Translations under genes and position numbers: made by a program
In this document: positions 53,070-62,958 of the stretch, one piece after another
Numbering within the stretch: the stretch's first letter is position 1
Layout: the number at the start of each line of letters is the position of its first letter
The notes under the pieces: generated by a model
Database searches by the model: none
What the model was told of the DNA's origin: nothing
The model's input: only the letters and a program-made list of their open reading frames with translations
Assembly (NCBI GenBank): GCA_014529385.2
Contig: CM043971.1
Location: forward strand, 53,789,209 to 53,853,208
Length of the DNA: 64,000 nucleotides
Direction: 5' to 3'
Origin: Adiantum capillus-veneris
Taxonomy: Eukaryota; Streptophyta; Polypodiopsida; Polypodiales; Pteridaceae

Positions 53070-54528
53070 TCTATCTTCTATGGTAGATGAGTATGCTATC
53101 GATCCCGATTTTAAAGATGTGATTTCAGCCCTTGCACTAGGGAAGAAGGAAGAACCATTTACCTTACAAGATGGTTATCTTCTCTATGGAAATAGGCTAT
53201 GTGTTACGAACGCACTACATGAGAAAGTAATGTATGAATCTCATGCTCCTCCTTATGGGGGGCATAGAGGGATTCAATATACCCTAAGAGGGATAAAAAC
53301 ATACATCTATTGGTGTGCCATGAAAGCAAACATACAAGAGTATGTTTTAAAATGTTTGGTATACCAAAAGACGAAGTTTGATAGAGGGAAGGAAGTTGGA
53401 TTGCTTCAACCTTTGCCAATCCCTAATTCACCATGGGAGAGCATATCTATGGATTTTATCTTTAAATTGCCCTAGTCTATCCATGGGAATATAGGAATAT
53501 GGACAATAGTGGACAGGCTTAGCAAACAAGCACATTTCATACCCGTAAAAAAGACTATCAAGGCCCATCAAATGGCAACCCTCTTTATATCACAAATCTT
53601 CAAGTACCACGGCTTTCCAACGTCCATAGTGTCGGATAGAGATCCTAGAATGACCAGTAATTTTTGGAAGGGTCTCTTTGAGAATTTATCTACAAGGCTA
53701 AACTTCTCGTCGGCCTATCACCCGCAAACGGATGGCCAAAGTGAAATAGCTAACCTAACAATTCTTGATCTACTAAAAGGCTATGTCACAGAAGTAGATC
53801 AAAAGTCCCAATGGGAGAAGTACTTACCTTTAGTGGGGTATGCTTACAATGACACTGTACATACTTCCACGGGAAAAGCACCTTTTGAGGTGATTGAGGG
53901 AAGATAAAAAAGTCCCCTGCTACTCAAAGTACATGGGAAGATCTTTGTTGCAGATGAATATAGCTGAGACCTGCAAGAATCTTTCCAAAAGATTAAGGAT
54001 GCTATATCCATCTCTCAGCAAAGGCAAAAGGTTGCTGTTGATAAGAACAAAAGAACTCTAGCCTATAAACAAAATGATTGGGTCTTGCTTAAGTCTCCCA
54101 AGGCTCGATTAAGGCATGGGATGGGCAAGAATCCTACGGGACACCAAAAGTACTATGCTAAGTTAGCAAAAAGGTACTATGGTCCCTTTCATATTCTTAG
54201 GCTGATCAATGAGATGGTATATCAGCTCAAGTTGCCCAACCATTGGCTCATACACAATGCTCATGTGAGCCTACTAAAGCCTTACAAAGGAGAGCCACCT
54301 CAAGAAGCAACCATTGAAGACCCATCGAAGATCGAGGACCAAGAAGAGGTGTTGCAGCCTGAGTCCATTCTCCGACACGAAGTTAAGGTATTGAGAGGCG
54401 ATAAGACTATCCATCGATATCTTATCAAGTTTAAAAATTATCCTTTTGAAGATGCTAGATGGATGCAAGGCATACAATTAAAAGATAACCTAAGCCTTGT
54501 CAATGCTTACAATGATTCCCTAGAGTAA
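53070..54528 (+). pseudogene. Element E integrase with chromodomain
   Basis: A single frame is broken by TAG 53473-53475, TAA 53905-53907 and a further TGA near 53965. It holds a degenerate H2C2 (HAPPYGGHRG ... CLVYQKTK, lacking one Cys ligand) and the integrase core (SMDFIFKLP, IVSDRDPRMTSNFW, YHPQTDGQSEIANLT). It also holds GPFHILRLINEMVYQLKLP and a C-terminal chromodomain (LQPESILRHEV ... HRYLIKFKNYPFEDARWM). Chromodomains steer integration to modified chromatin. This is the only chromovirus in the window. Confidence 0.87.
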
Positions 54529-54816
54529 GCAAATGTAAATATGTATAAATGAACAAAGTTTTTGTCTTATAATATTCTCTTTTTCTTTATTGAGCACAAA
54601 TGTTAAGAAGTATGCATGCTTAGGATCATGTGTGTGGAGACGACGTCTCCCAAACACCAAGTAGAGCTTGTCACTCTACTATGGAAGATTCATCCGGACT
54701 AATGTGCAGACATGCTTGTGGCAACTAAGGCTCTCAAGCACCAAATGGACTAATGACTAGGCTTTATCTTCTCTATCTCATAGTTAAAAAAGACTATGAT
54801 TTCAAGAGAGAGGTAA
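54529..54816 (+). other. Element E 3' untranslated region and PPT
   Basis: 288 bp of non-coding sequence ending in CAAGAGAGAGG, a purine tract 3 bp before the LTR start. Confidence 0.55.
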
Positions 54817-55049
54817 TGTCATAAAAACTAATATCTAAGTGGGGTGGTGAGAAGGCCTCAATGCCCAGGTCTGTGAGGGCGTCCGGAGGTGTGTAGAGAG
54901 TAAGAGAAGATAGATGGGACAATAGTGAGAGAGCGTAGGTGGTTGTCCGTGATCTGAAGCAACAAAATATTTGTCAAGCTGATGAGCTTGCGATGGAGGT
55001 GGCCGAGGGTAGGGCAGTGGCTACCGAGAATTGAAGCCCATCACAAACG

Positions 55050-55086
<37 letters not shown>

Positions 55087-56087
55087 TACACACATACACA
55101 CATACACAGGCGGAGTAGATTGCGCAATGATTCTCACTTGTCAAGTTCCTCCTCATATTGCCCTCATGGTGTGCCTGAAGCCTATTGGTTGGCCACCCAG
55201 TAGGAGATTTGATTAATTGATTTTGCATTTATCAAGCCCTCTCTCTCAAAGGGTAAAGAGAGACACTTGTCCCAAGGCTACCCTTGTTGCTTGTAATGCC
55301 TTCTGCTTGTGATTGGCTAGGCCTGGAGGGGTCCAATGAGCTTCAAGCATGAGCTACAAGCGGGGGTTGACCAAGCAAGCTAGGGGGTTGCTTAGGGGGT
55401 ATACTCACCCACACACACACTCACAAACACTCTCATTGTGCTAAGCAAAGTGCAAGAGCTCCCTCTCCTTCTCCAAGCAAGTAGAGGTTGAGAGCCTAAA
55501 CCAACACTCTTGGCTATGGAGTGCAAATCCAACCAAGAGCCATGCTTCAATGTTTAAGCTTTCCATCTCCTTCTTCTTCATTGCTATCCTATTATTTATG
55601 CTAGCAAGAGGAGTTATGATAAGTGAAGAACTAATTCTTTCTCCTATGAAATGTTTCTTCTTCTTCTTCCCTATCCTCATTCCCCGCTAGCTCTCTCCAC
55701 CTTCGAAGGTGTTTGAGGTCTTGGGACTGAGGCTTGGGATAGTTATAACTTTCTTCAAGTTTATGTTATGTTTGTGATGCATGAAGCTTTCCATCTTCAT
55801 TGCATCACCTAGGTCATAAGGAACACAAAGATTGTATTGTAACAAGTCTCTCTTAATGGGAGAAATCATAATACAAATGCCTATTGGAGGGGGAACCGGT
55901 TCCACATAAATCCGGTCCTCAATTGTTGTCATGTTCTCTAAATTCTCTCTCTTGCAAAAGTATTGTTCATGCCAAGTTAGCTAATTGCTATGATTATGTT
56001 GCTATCTTCAATTATGTTCACCCGCTATGCTCACAAAGTCATTTCTCAAAAGTACTCTCATTAATTTCCGCTACTCTCAAGTTAAAT
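54817..56087 (+). repeat. Element E 3' LTR, 3' end lost
   Basis: It starts TGTCATAAAAACTAATATCTAA like the 5' LTR and carries a (CT)n tract at 55052-55082. It matches 42060-42600 in blocks, then is replaced by copia sequence near 56088. Confidence 0.75.
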
Positions 56088-57560
56088 AGGCCAATTCCAT
56101 TACAAAACATGCAAAAAGATAATTCTGGCAAAGGAAAAAGTACGGTAAAGATTGAGGAGCTCAATGTGATTGAGTCTCCCATAGCTACCACTGGAGTAAA
56201 GGATGCTCCTCTTCTAGTGATGATCATTATGCCAACAGAGATTCATGCAAAGGTGACAACAGATCCCTTATATGTTCTCATTTTCACTTCAGATCTCACT
56301 CCAGATGCTTTGGTTGCACAGGATGAGGTTATTCACAAAATTGGATTCTTGATTCTGGTGCAAGTTTTAATGTCACACGACATAGAGAGTGGTTTTCCTC
56401 TTATACATTCATGCATGGAATAGTCAAGCTTGGTAATTCCTATGAGATTGACATTATTGGCATTGGTGATGTGAAACTTTAGATGCATAATGACACTACT
56501 TTTGTGTTGCAGAATATCAGACATGTGCCCAAGCTTACAAAGATCTTGATTTCTATAGGGCAATTGGATGATCTTGGATACACTACAGTTATTGGTAATT
56601 GTTCTTGGCTGATCCACAACAACAACCTTGTCACGATGAAAGGTCATAAAAACGGATCCCTGTACTCTATGTTTGTTTTGAGTGTCGATGAACACTCTAT
56701 CTATGTTGCGAGATGCAATCTATTGAGTTGTGGCATAGCCGGCTAGGGCATATTAGCCAAAAGGTAATGAAAACACTTCAGCATTTTGGCTACTTACCTC
56801 TGTTAGATTACACGGACTTTCCATTGTGTGAGCATTGTCTATATGGCAAACAGACTAGGTTGACATCTTCGCCATTGAACAAGAAACTATGCGAACCCCT
56901 AGACTTAGTGCACAATGATTTGTGTGGTCCAATGCCACATAAAACTCTAGGGGGGGCAAACTACTTTCTCACATTCATAGATGATTCTACCAAAAAGGTG
57001 TGGGTGTAGGTTACACGGATGCGGATTATGCGGGTTGTGTGGATCATAGAAGATCCACATCTGGCTATGTGTTCATGTTTGCAGGAGCAACTATCTCTTG
57101 AAGATCGTGTCTCCAAGACTGCACGTCTTTATCTACCACTGAAGTAGAACATTTTGCTACATCTGATGTAAGCAATGAAGCCATATGGTTAGCTCGGACG
57201 AGCTTCTAGTACTACATTGTGATAGTCAGAGTGCCATTGCTTTGGAAAAGAATTCGATGTTTCACTCAAAGTAGAAACACATAGAGGTTAGATACCATGT
57301 CATACGAGATGCATTGGCTGGCAAGTGCATCAAGCTTGTCAAGGTTCACACTCATGACAAACCCGCAGATGCTCTCATGAAGAGCCTAGCATCGGAGCAA
57401 TTTACACATTGCATAGAACTTATGGTGTAGGATGAAGCCTAGGTGATGCTTCATCAACTTTGTATAGGCTAGCTATACTGATGCCACCATTGGCCACCAT
57501 GACCTTCAAGTGGGAGGTTTTTGGGGTGTAGGCCAGGTGCATAGACACGATTGTTCAACC
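56088..57560 (+). pseudogene. Element H: internally deleted copia fragment
   Basis: It starts within the gag C-terminus (KDNSGKGKSTVKIEELNVIE). A protease remnant and the GAG-pre-integrase domain follow (IRHVPKLTKILISIGQLDDLGY, LWHSRLGHISQKVMKTLQHFG, CEHCLYGKQTR), then the integrase start (VHNDLCGPMPH ... [14 protein letters not shown]). At 57009-57010 it jumps directly to the RNase H end ([20 protein letters not shown]). About 2 kb that would encode most of integrase and all RT is therefore missing. A PPT (GTGGGAGG) and an LTR start near 57520 end it. It is related to F but not a recent copy. Confidence 0.78.
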
Positions 57561-58367
57561 CATGCACACAGGCGTCCCGGAGTACGCCATCTAGGAGGGG
57601 TGGAAGGGAACTAAGTAATAAAGGGCAATGTTTGAAGAGGGAGAAAAAAGTTTGATGTTAACGTGTGATTTTTTACAAAATTACCTAATAATGCCCGTAG
57701 AAATCATCAACAGGGAAAATTTAACTGATAACATCTCCCCGATGAGTGTAAATAGTGTATATACTATGAGAAAATGATTAAAAAAATAGTATTTTATGGT
57801 TATTTTTCATCATTTTTCTTGATATTCGGACTTAAAAATGGAGAAATCCAACAAAAAACAATAACGCTATGTTTTTCAATGGATTTCCTTAATTATTGGA
57901 TTTTCACTTTGCTTTTTTCGCGTATTTTGTTATTTTCTTTGATTTTTTCAATAAACAGGTCAAAAGTTAATAATAAATAACAAATGAGCTCATACGAAAA
58001 AATTAAAGATATGATGATGATCAGAAGGACAAGGCGGACATGCACAAAAAAATTCATTCAAATCGACAGATGGAGGTGGGAAGCCTAAATTAGGCGGCCA
58101 AGGCCTACTTTTGCAGAATTTTTGCAGAATGAGCTATAGGAATCCGATTGGGGAAATTTTTGAGTCTAATGTAGATTTCACGGCTTAGTAGGACTAACGG
58201 GAGAATTTAGGAAAAAATGGTTCGAGAAGTCCGAGTATAGATATCCAGGGTAGTCTAAAATCACCTCATTTCCACTTGTCGCCCTTGGAGAGAGACCTTT
58301 GTACCTTCGTCATGCGCGATTTTCGGAGTCCACAGTCGCCCGTTTACAACGCCATCTCACACAAGAC

Positions 58368-58374
58368 ATGAGGG
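58368..58374 (+). CDS. Element I candidate mini-exon ATGAGGG with splice donor
   Basis: GACATGAGGG is followed by GTAAGT (58375-58380), a perfect plant donor. It is the counterpart of 24271-24277 in D, with the same 7-nt length and phase. Confidence 0.5.
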
Positions 58375-59799
58375 GTAAGTTCTATACTTATCAATGATCC
58401 ATTTTTTACGGCCGGTAGCTAGTCTAAACCCGAGGAAAAAACCCTAGAATTCGAGCAGTGCACGAAGTCCTACGACCAAAAATTGACCATAGCGGCGTGT
58501 TAGCTCAGCCAAATCGGACAAAATTTAAATTGTAGCATGCCCCCATCTATTACACTTCTATATCAACAATTGATTCGGCAGGGGTCGAGGGGGGTCCCAA
58601 GTAGAAAAGCTAGGTTTTTGGCAGATGCCAGAATTGGATTTTGACTCCACAGACAGCTTATAGACTGGGTCTATACACAATGTATATGGTTGGTTTCATA
58701 AAATCAATCAAGGCAAGCTCTCAAAAAGCAAAAAACAGCTCAAAGGCTACAAGGCGTCAAATTTGACATACGAAGTCAAATTGACTCCAAATGGGCCAAA
58801 ATTGGATGAGTAGCTTCAGGACTATGTAGCGGACAAGTCCATAGCCTCAAAAGTGACTAACCAACCCCACAGACCATGTAGTCACAAAAATCGATGAATT
58901 CAAAGCATGAAGTGATGCCGACAAGACAAAACTTTACCAAATTCAATTTAGGACTTGTTTTAGATGTATGGAATATGATTAGGTCCATATTTGTCAAGTT
59001 CAGCAAAAAAAGTTGACTGTTGTAAATAATCACGATTATTTACTTTTGCAAAATTTTGGCTTGAAAATGGTACCTTCACATCACCTATCACTTGTGCACA
59101 CCTATTACATACCATATTCCAAGTATGAGCCAAATTGATCAATGGAAAATTGTCAAAAAACGCAAAGAATTCCTTCAAATCCAAATTTTGAGTTATCAGT
59201 CACATATTTTGATCCAAATCGCCTCAAATCTCATACACAAGGTCTACATCATGCATAGAACCAAGTTGCTTCAAAAAATTGTTCATTTTGATAAAAAAGT
59301 AAATAATTGTGATTTTTTTTTTTTTTGCCAAGATGGGGGGAAATTGCAACTTTGACTTCATGGAACCAAAGCACATAATGTCCTAAGCCCAATAACCAAG
59401 TTTGAACAAATTTGGAGGTCAAAATCTCAAAATTCCTTTATATCTATTGTTTTAGAAATGGAAATGCTAAATCTAGCACCATTTTCACCATGTGCACTCA
59501 AAAGAGCCCACACTTCACTCAGAGTATCTAGTTGACATATATTTCAAGCCTATGATGCCAAAATTACAAAAAGTTGAAAAAATTCATCAACTGTAAATAA
59601 TCGCGATTATTTACTTTTGTTGCAAATTTTTGCTTGGAGTTTATGATTTTGGCCTTTACATGTTTTTATGCATCTATGCATGTTCAAAAATTGATTTGAA
59701 GCAAATTGGACTCAATTTGTCAGCAATTTAGACTGAAGAACATTTCAGAGCAGAAATTGCAAAAATTTCCTAACTTTGGCACTCTATTCACTTAACAAG
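58375..59799 (+). other. Element I predicted intron
   Basis: The donor GTAAGT is strong. A CCTAAC branch-like motif at 59769-59774 precedes several AG candidates between 59799 and 59821. The exact acceptor is unclear and the frame cannot be proven because the ORF is damaged. There is no credible ORF inside. It contains three palindrome copies. Confidence 0.42.
59022..59614. repeat. Element I palindrome cluster (three copies)
   Basis: Arms are GTAAATAATC and GATTATTTAC with a 2-bp centre, 22 bp in all. The copy at 59593-59614 is a perfect palindrome with GC between the arms, giving CGCG at its heart. The copy at 59022-59043 has AC there. The copy at 59299-59320 is decayed (TTGTGA, T-run right arm). 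Spacing is 277 and 294 bp. Confidence 0.93.
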
Positions 59800-61448
59800 A
59801 GCAATGCAAGCTGTGGAGAAGGCCAAGAAGAGGTCTCTCAAAAAGATAACCTGCAAGAGCTGCCACCCTACCAACTGGACCCCGGTTTAGTAAAGATAGC
59901 CAAAGCAACATATCTGTCCAGAGAACAACTTGAGGAAAACAATACAACGGTTTTCATGGGCAGGTTCAAAAGTGAAGAAGGACATCAGGTGGAGCTACAA
60001 CTACTACCTATTAAAGAGATCTATGATTTCGTGGCAAAGCTAGACACAAAGGAGGCAAATAGAAGGTTCGGCCTCAGAGAAGTCTACGACCAAGAGCCAT
60101 GTGGTGTAGATTTCCGGAAAGCCCATGAGCTCTTGTCTATAATTAAGGAAGATGGATCAGCCCAAATCACTGACCAATAGGGGCAGAAAGTCGAAGTAGT
60201 GATCACAAAGGAAATTGTTGCCGAGGCTTTGAAGTTGCCAACAGAGGGGATGACAATGAGGGCCCGTGAGACAGAAAGACAATAGGTACTTTCACCAAGG
60301 AGATTACTGCGACAACCTTTGCTGACCTAATCTAGAAGCAAGTGGAAGAACCATCACGATTATATCATCAACACTTCCATTTTCTAGCCAAAAGACTGCG
60401 AAGGTACACAACACCTAATCATGCAGTTGCAACTACATTCACACAAGTGTTGAAGTCGACAACCAGGCAACCTATTGATCACGCACAGTATGTGCTATCA
60501 ACATTGAAGGGTACCAAGAAAGAATGCAAGATCACGTATCTGGGTGCACCTGAGGTACTAACAAGAATAGAATACCATGCTATCGGCATGGCAAGCAATT
60601 TGCCACCTGCCCCAGATCAAAACACATGGATTGTGTCTACACAGCCTTCACCAAGAACCACCCACTCGACAAAGAGAGTTTACAAATCCGATGAAGAGTC
60701 GGTTGAAATATCTCATGAGGCACATAGCAGCGAAAGCTCAGACAACGAGAAAAGGTGAGCCAGAATAGAAGAGATGACAGAGAAAATGCAAACAACAGCA
60801 CTTAGCCGCAGTGCTAAGGCTAGAGAGCCGGAGATGGTCATCGATGCTCTCCAAGGAGAGCTAGAGGACATGATGAATGTCATCACGAAATTGCAAAGAC
60901 AAATCGAAGAGCTAAAAGTTGAAGCTGAACAACACCAACTAGCAAGAGAGAAGCAGCAAAAGAAAATGGAGGAACTGGGTAAAATTCTCACGAAGTTATC
61001 AGATGCCTACAAGAAAAAAGACCAACAACTGATAGAGGTAACCAACGAACTCTTAACTACAACTCTATCAGTACAGAAGATCCAAGTGCGGCTCAATGTA
61101 GTGAATGCTTCACTGCAATATTCAAAGCACAGGATCAATGATCAAGCAACATTTTTGCAACAGATAAGAGAAAATCCCATAGTTTCCTCGATCAAAGGTA
61201 CATATGAAGTATACAAGGCATTGGAAAAGAAGAATAAAGACCTTGAACTCGAGCTAAGGCTAGAGCAGTCACAACGAAGAGACCTTGAACTAATGTGGGT
61301 ACAAAGAGAAGAACAATCGCTCAAGGAGATAGCAAAGCTCAAGCGAGTTAATCAACTGCCGCGAGAGGGACAACCAGAGATGCAAGAAGAAGCTGGTACC
61401 TCAGAGCAACCAAGCTTGAAATCCCCTCAGTCTCTTTTGCTGAGATAG
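59776..61448 (+). pseudogene. Element I accessory ORF, N-terminal domain and coiled coil
   Basis: The frame is open from 59776 without a clear ATG of its own, consistent with supply of ATG by an upstream exon. The N-domain reads TVFMGRFKSEEGHQVELQLLP, GVDFRKAHELLSIIKEDGS, KVEVVITKEIVAEALKL, LYHQHFHFLAKRLRRYTTPNHAVATT and YLGAPEVLTRIEYHAIGM, matching D domain by domain. TAG 60178-60180, a frameshift near 60300 and TGA 60756-60758 interrupt it. A long coiled coil (60840-61340) follows. The UBA-like motif of D was not seen here. Confidence 0.65.
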
Positions 61449-61999
61449 AAACACACGCAACAAGGCTAGGACAAGAAGAAGACTTTCAGGTACCACTAAC
61501 AGATGTTGAGCAAGTGCCAATGGTCCAACTGTCAAAAGCTGAAGAAGATGCACTCAAGGAGCAAGTCGCTCAAGAAATAGATGAACAATGGAAAGTAGCG
61601 ATGGATTGGGAGTTGAGAGTTCTCCATCCAGTCAACGTCACTCAACTCACTCTCAACAACCAGATCAATGCACAATGGAATCAACAATCATTGCCATATC
61701 CTTTGATCAAGGTAGAACTTTTACAAGTCAAAGAAAGATTATTTAAAGATATGCAGGAAGAAGTCACAGAGAAAGTCTGCCCCAAGTGGAGAAATAGCTA
61801 GATGAACAAGAATCCAAGATACTTGATTTTGTTCACCAGAGCACCTCAGAAAGACCTGACCTTTCTTCTTGTACCAGGGGAGAGTGTTGAAAGGACGCCC
61901 TTTCAACAACGTTTCCACAAAGATTCCTCAAAGATTCTAAAGATTCCACATGAAGATGGTGATGAAGTAATGAAGATGAAGACGGATGCTGCAACATGA
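61449..61999 (+). pseudogene. Element I accessory ORF, truncated C-terminal domain
   Basis: In a new frame, MDWELRVLHPVNVTQLTLN, SLPYPLIKVELLQVKERL and NKNPRYLILFTRAPQKDLTFLLVPG match the first 100 residues of D's C-terminal domain. TAG at 61799-61801 interrupts. At 61885 the LTR begins and the frame runs on into it until TGA 61997-61999. Relative to D about 170 codons and the usual PPT are absent. Confidence 0.6.
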
Positions 62000-62939
62000 A
62001 GATACGAGTTCATGGACGTCATCGAATATCCCGTTATTATTATTTTGAGCCATTACGACCACTTTTGTAATGTTTACGAGAACCTCATATTTTAAATCGG
62101 CACTTGTATTTTGGCCGCAGATACTTGTATAATGAGTAAAGCCAACTCAGTTTCTTGTAATTAAGCTTTGTAGAAGCCTAGGGACAATTCAGGTCATTTG
62201 GCCGGACATTAGGTTTGGAGGCTTGGTATATAAGCTAAAACCTAAGGCTTTGTAGGACACATTATGTTATCTCAAATAATATACAGTCATGGGTTCTGCA
62301 GCATAGAGTAGTGAGCTTCACGCACACACACAGTCGTGCACACTAATCACATTGCAGATATGAGAGTAGGAGCGTGTTAGCATCGAGGAGCTCTTCGCGT
62401 CGACGCAAGCAATGCAAGCCGAGGACCACATCGCGAGCCCGCCTGGTACGAGCTATATTTGGTCGTAAGTACCTCAAACGACCTCCGTTCTGAATGATCG
62501 AGTAGTCGTTAAAATCAGGGCGAGAAGCTCTTCGTGTTGATGTCTTTGTAGATCAGTTCCGGACACTTTGGAAATTGCTATTTTGAGTCTATCGTGACAA
62601 CGATTAGAGGTCTTACAGTTATGGTTTTCAGGGTTTAGGTGTTTGGCCATATAGGATATGTCCTTGTGAGTCTTACCCTCCGATTTCGAGTCATTCCGAT
62701 ATGATTTGAGACTGTTTCGAGCTTGTAGTGTTTCGTAGAATGCATTGTCTGTTTCTTTGCTTTATGGTAGTGTTGTGGTAGGATTAGTGACTGTAGAGTG
62801 TTGTTCGTGTTTAGCTCAGGGTTGACAACCCAGAGATTGCCTCCATGCCCTAGTCGGGTCAGCTACGTCCTCGGATTGAGAGTTTGTTGGTCTTTGTTCT
62901 CGCTGTGCTCCATCGTCCGTTGCGGCGTACCCACTAACA
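61885..62939 (+). repeat. LTR shared by elements I and J (1,055 bp)
   Basis: It starts TGTTGAAAGGACG after GGGGAGAG and ends CACTAACA directly before a PBS. TATATAAG lies at 62227-62234. Its 3' end resembles D's LTR (GTCAGCTACGTCCTCG and GTTCTCGCT blocks). Because an accessory ORF precedes it and a PBS follows it, it serves as 3' LTR of I and 5' LTR of J. Confidence 0.8.
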
Positions 62940-62940
62940 T

Positions 62941-62958
62941 TGGCGCCGCTGCCGGGGA
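62941..62958 (+). other. Primer-binding site of element J, tRNA-Asp
   Basis: TGGCGCCGCTGCCGGGGA differs from D's PBS at one base and starts one base after the LTR. Confidence 0.88.

Larger units (their letters stand above)
41112..56087 (+). mobile_element. Element E: old chromovirus (Ty3/gypsy)
   Basis: LTRs beginning TGTCATAAAAACTAATATCTAA lie at 41112 and 54817, an iMet PBS at 42700, and gag-pol between them. The polyprotein ends in a chromodomain. A copia element splits gag and a small minus-strand LTR element splits protease from RT. The LTRs align only with many gaps and substitutions, so this is the oldest element in the right half. Confidence 0.85.
57600..62939 (+). mobile_element. 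Element I: accessory cassette and LTR of a D relative
   Basis: From about 57600 the order matches D from 23473: TATA-bearing A/T-rich region, mini-exon, predicted intron with palindromes, accessory ORF, LTR. No gag-pol is present to the left, so the element is 5' truncated. Sequence is strongly diverged from D although architecture and protein motifs are kept. Confidence 0.7.

Noticed and set aside
62390-62420. GCGTCGACGC palindrome in the I/J LTR as another member of the palindrome family
   Set aside because: Only 10 bp, a different centre (TCGA), single copy, and inside the LTR rather than the leader.
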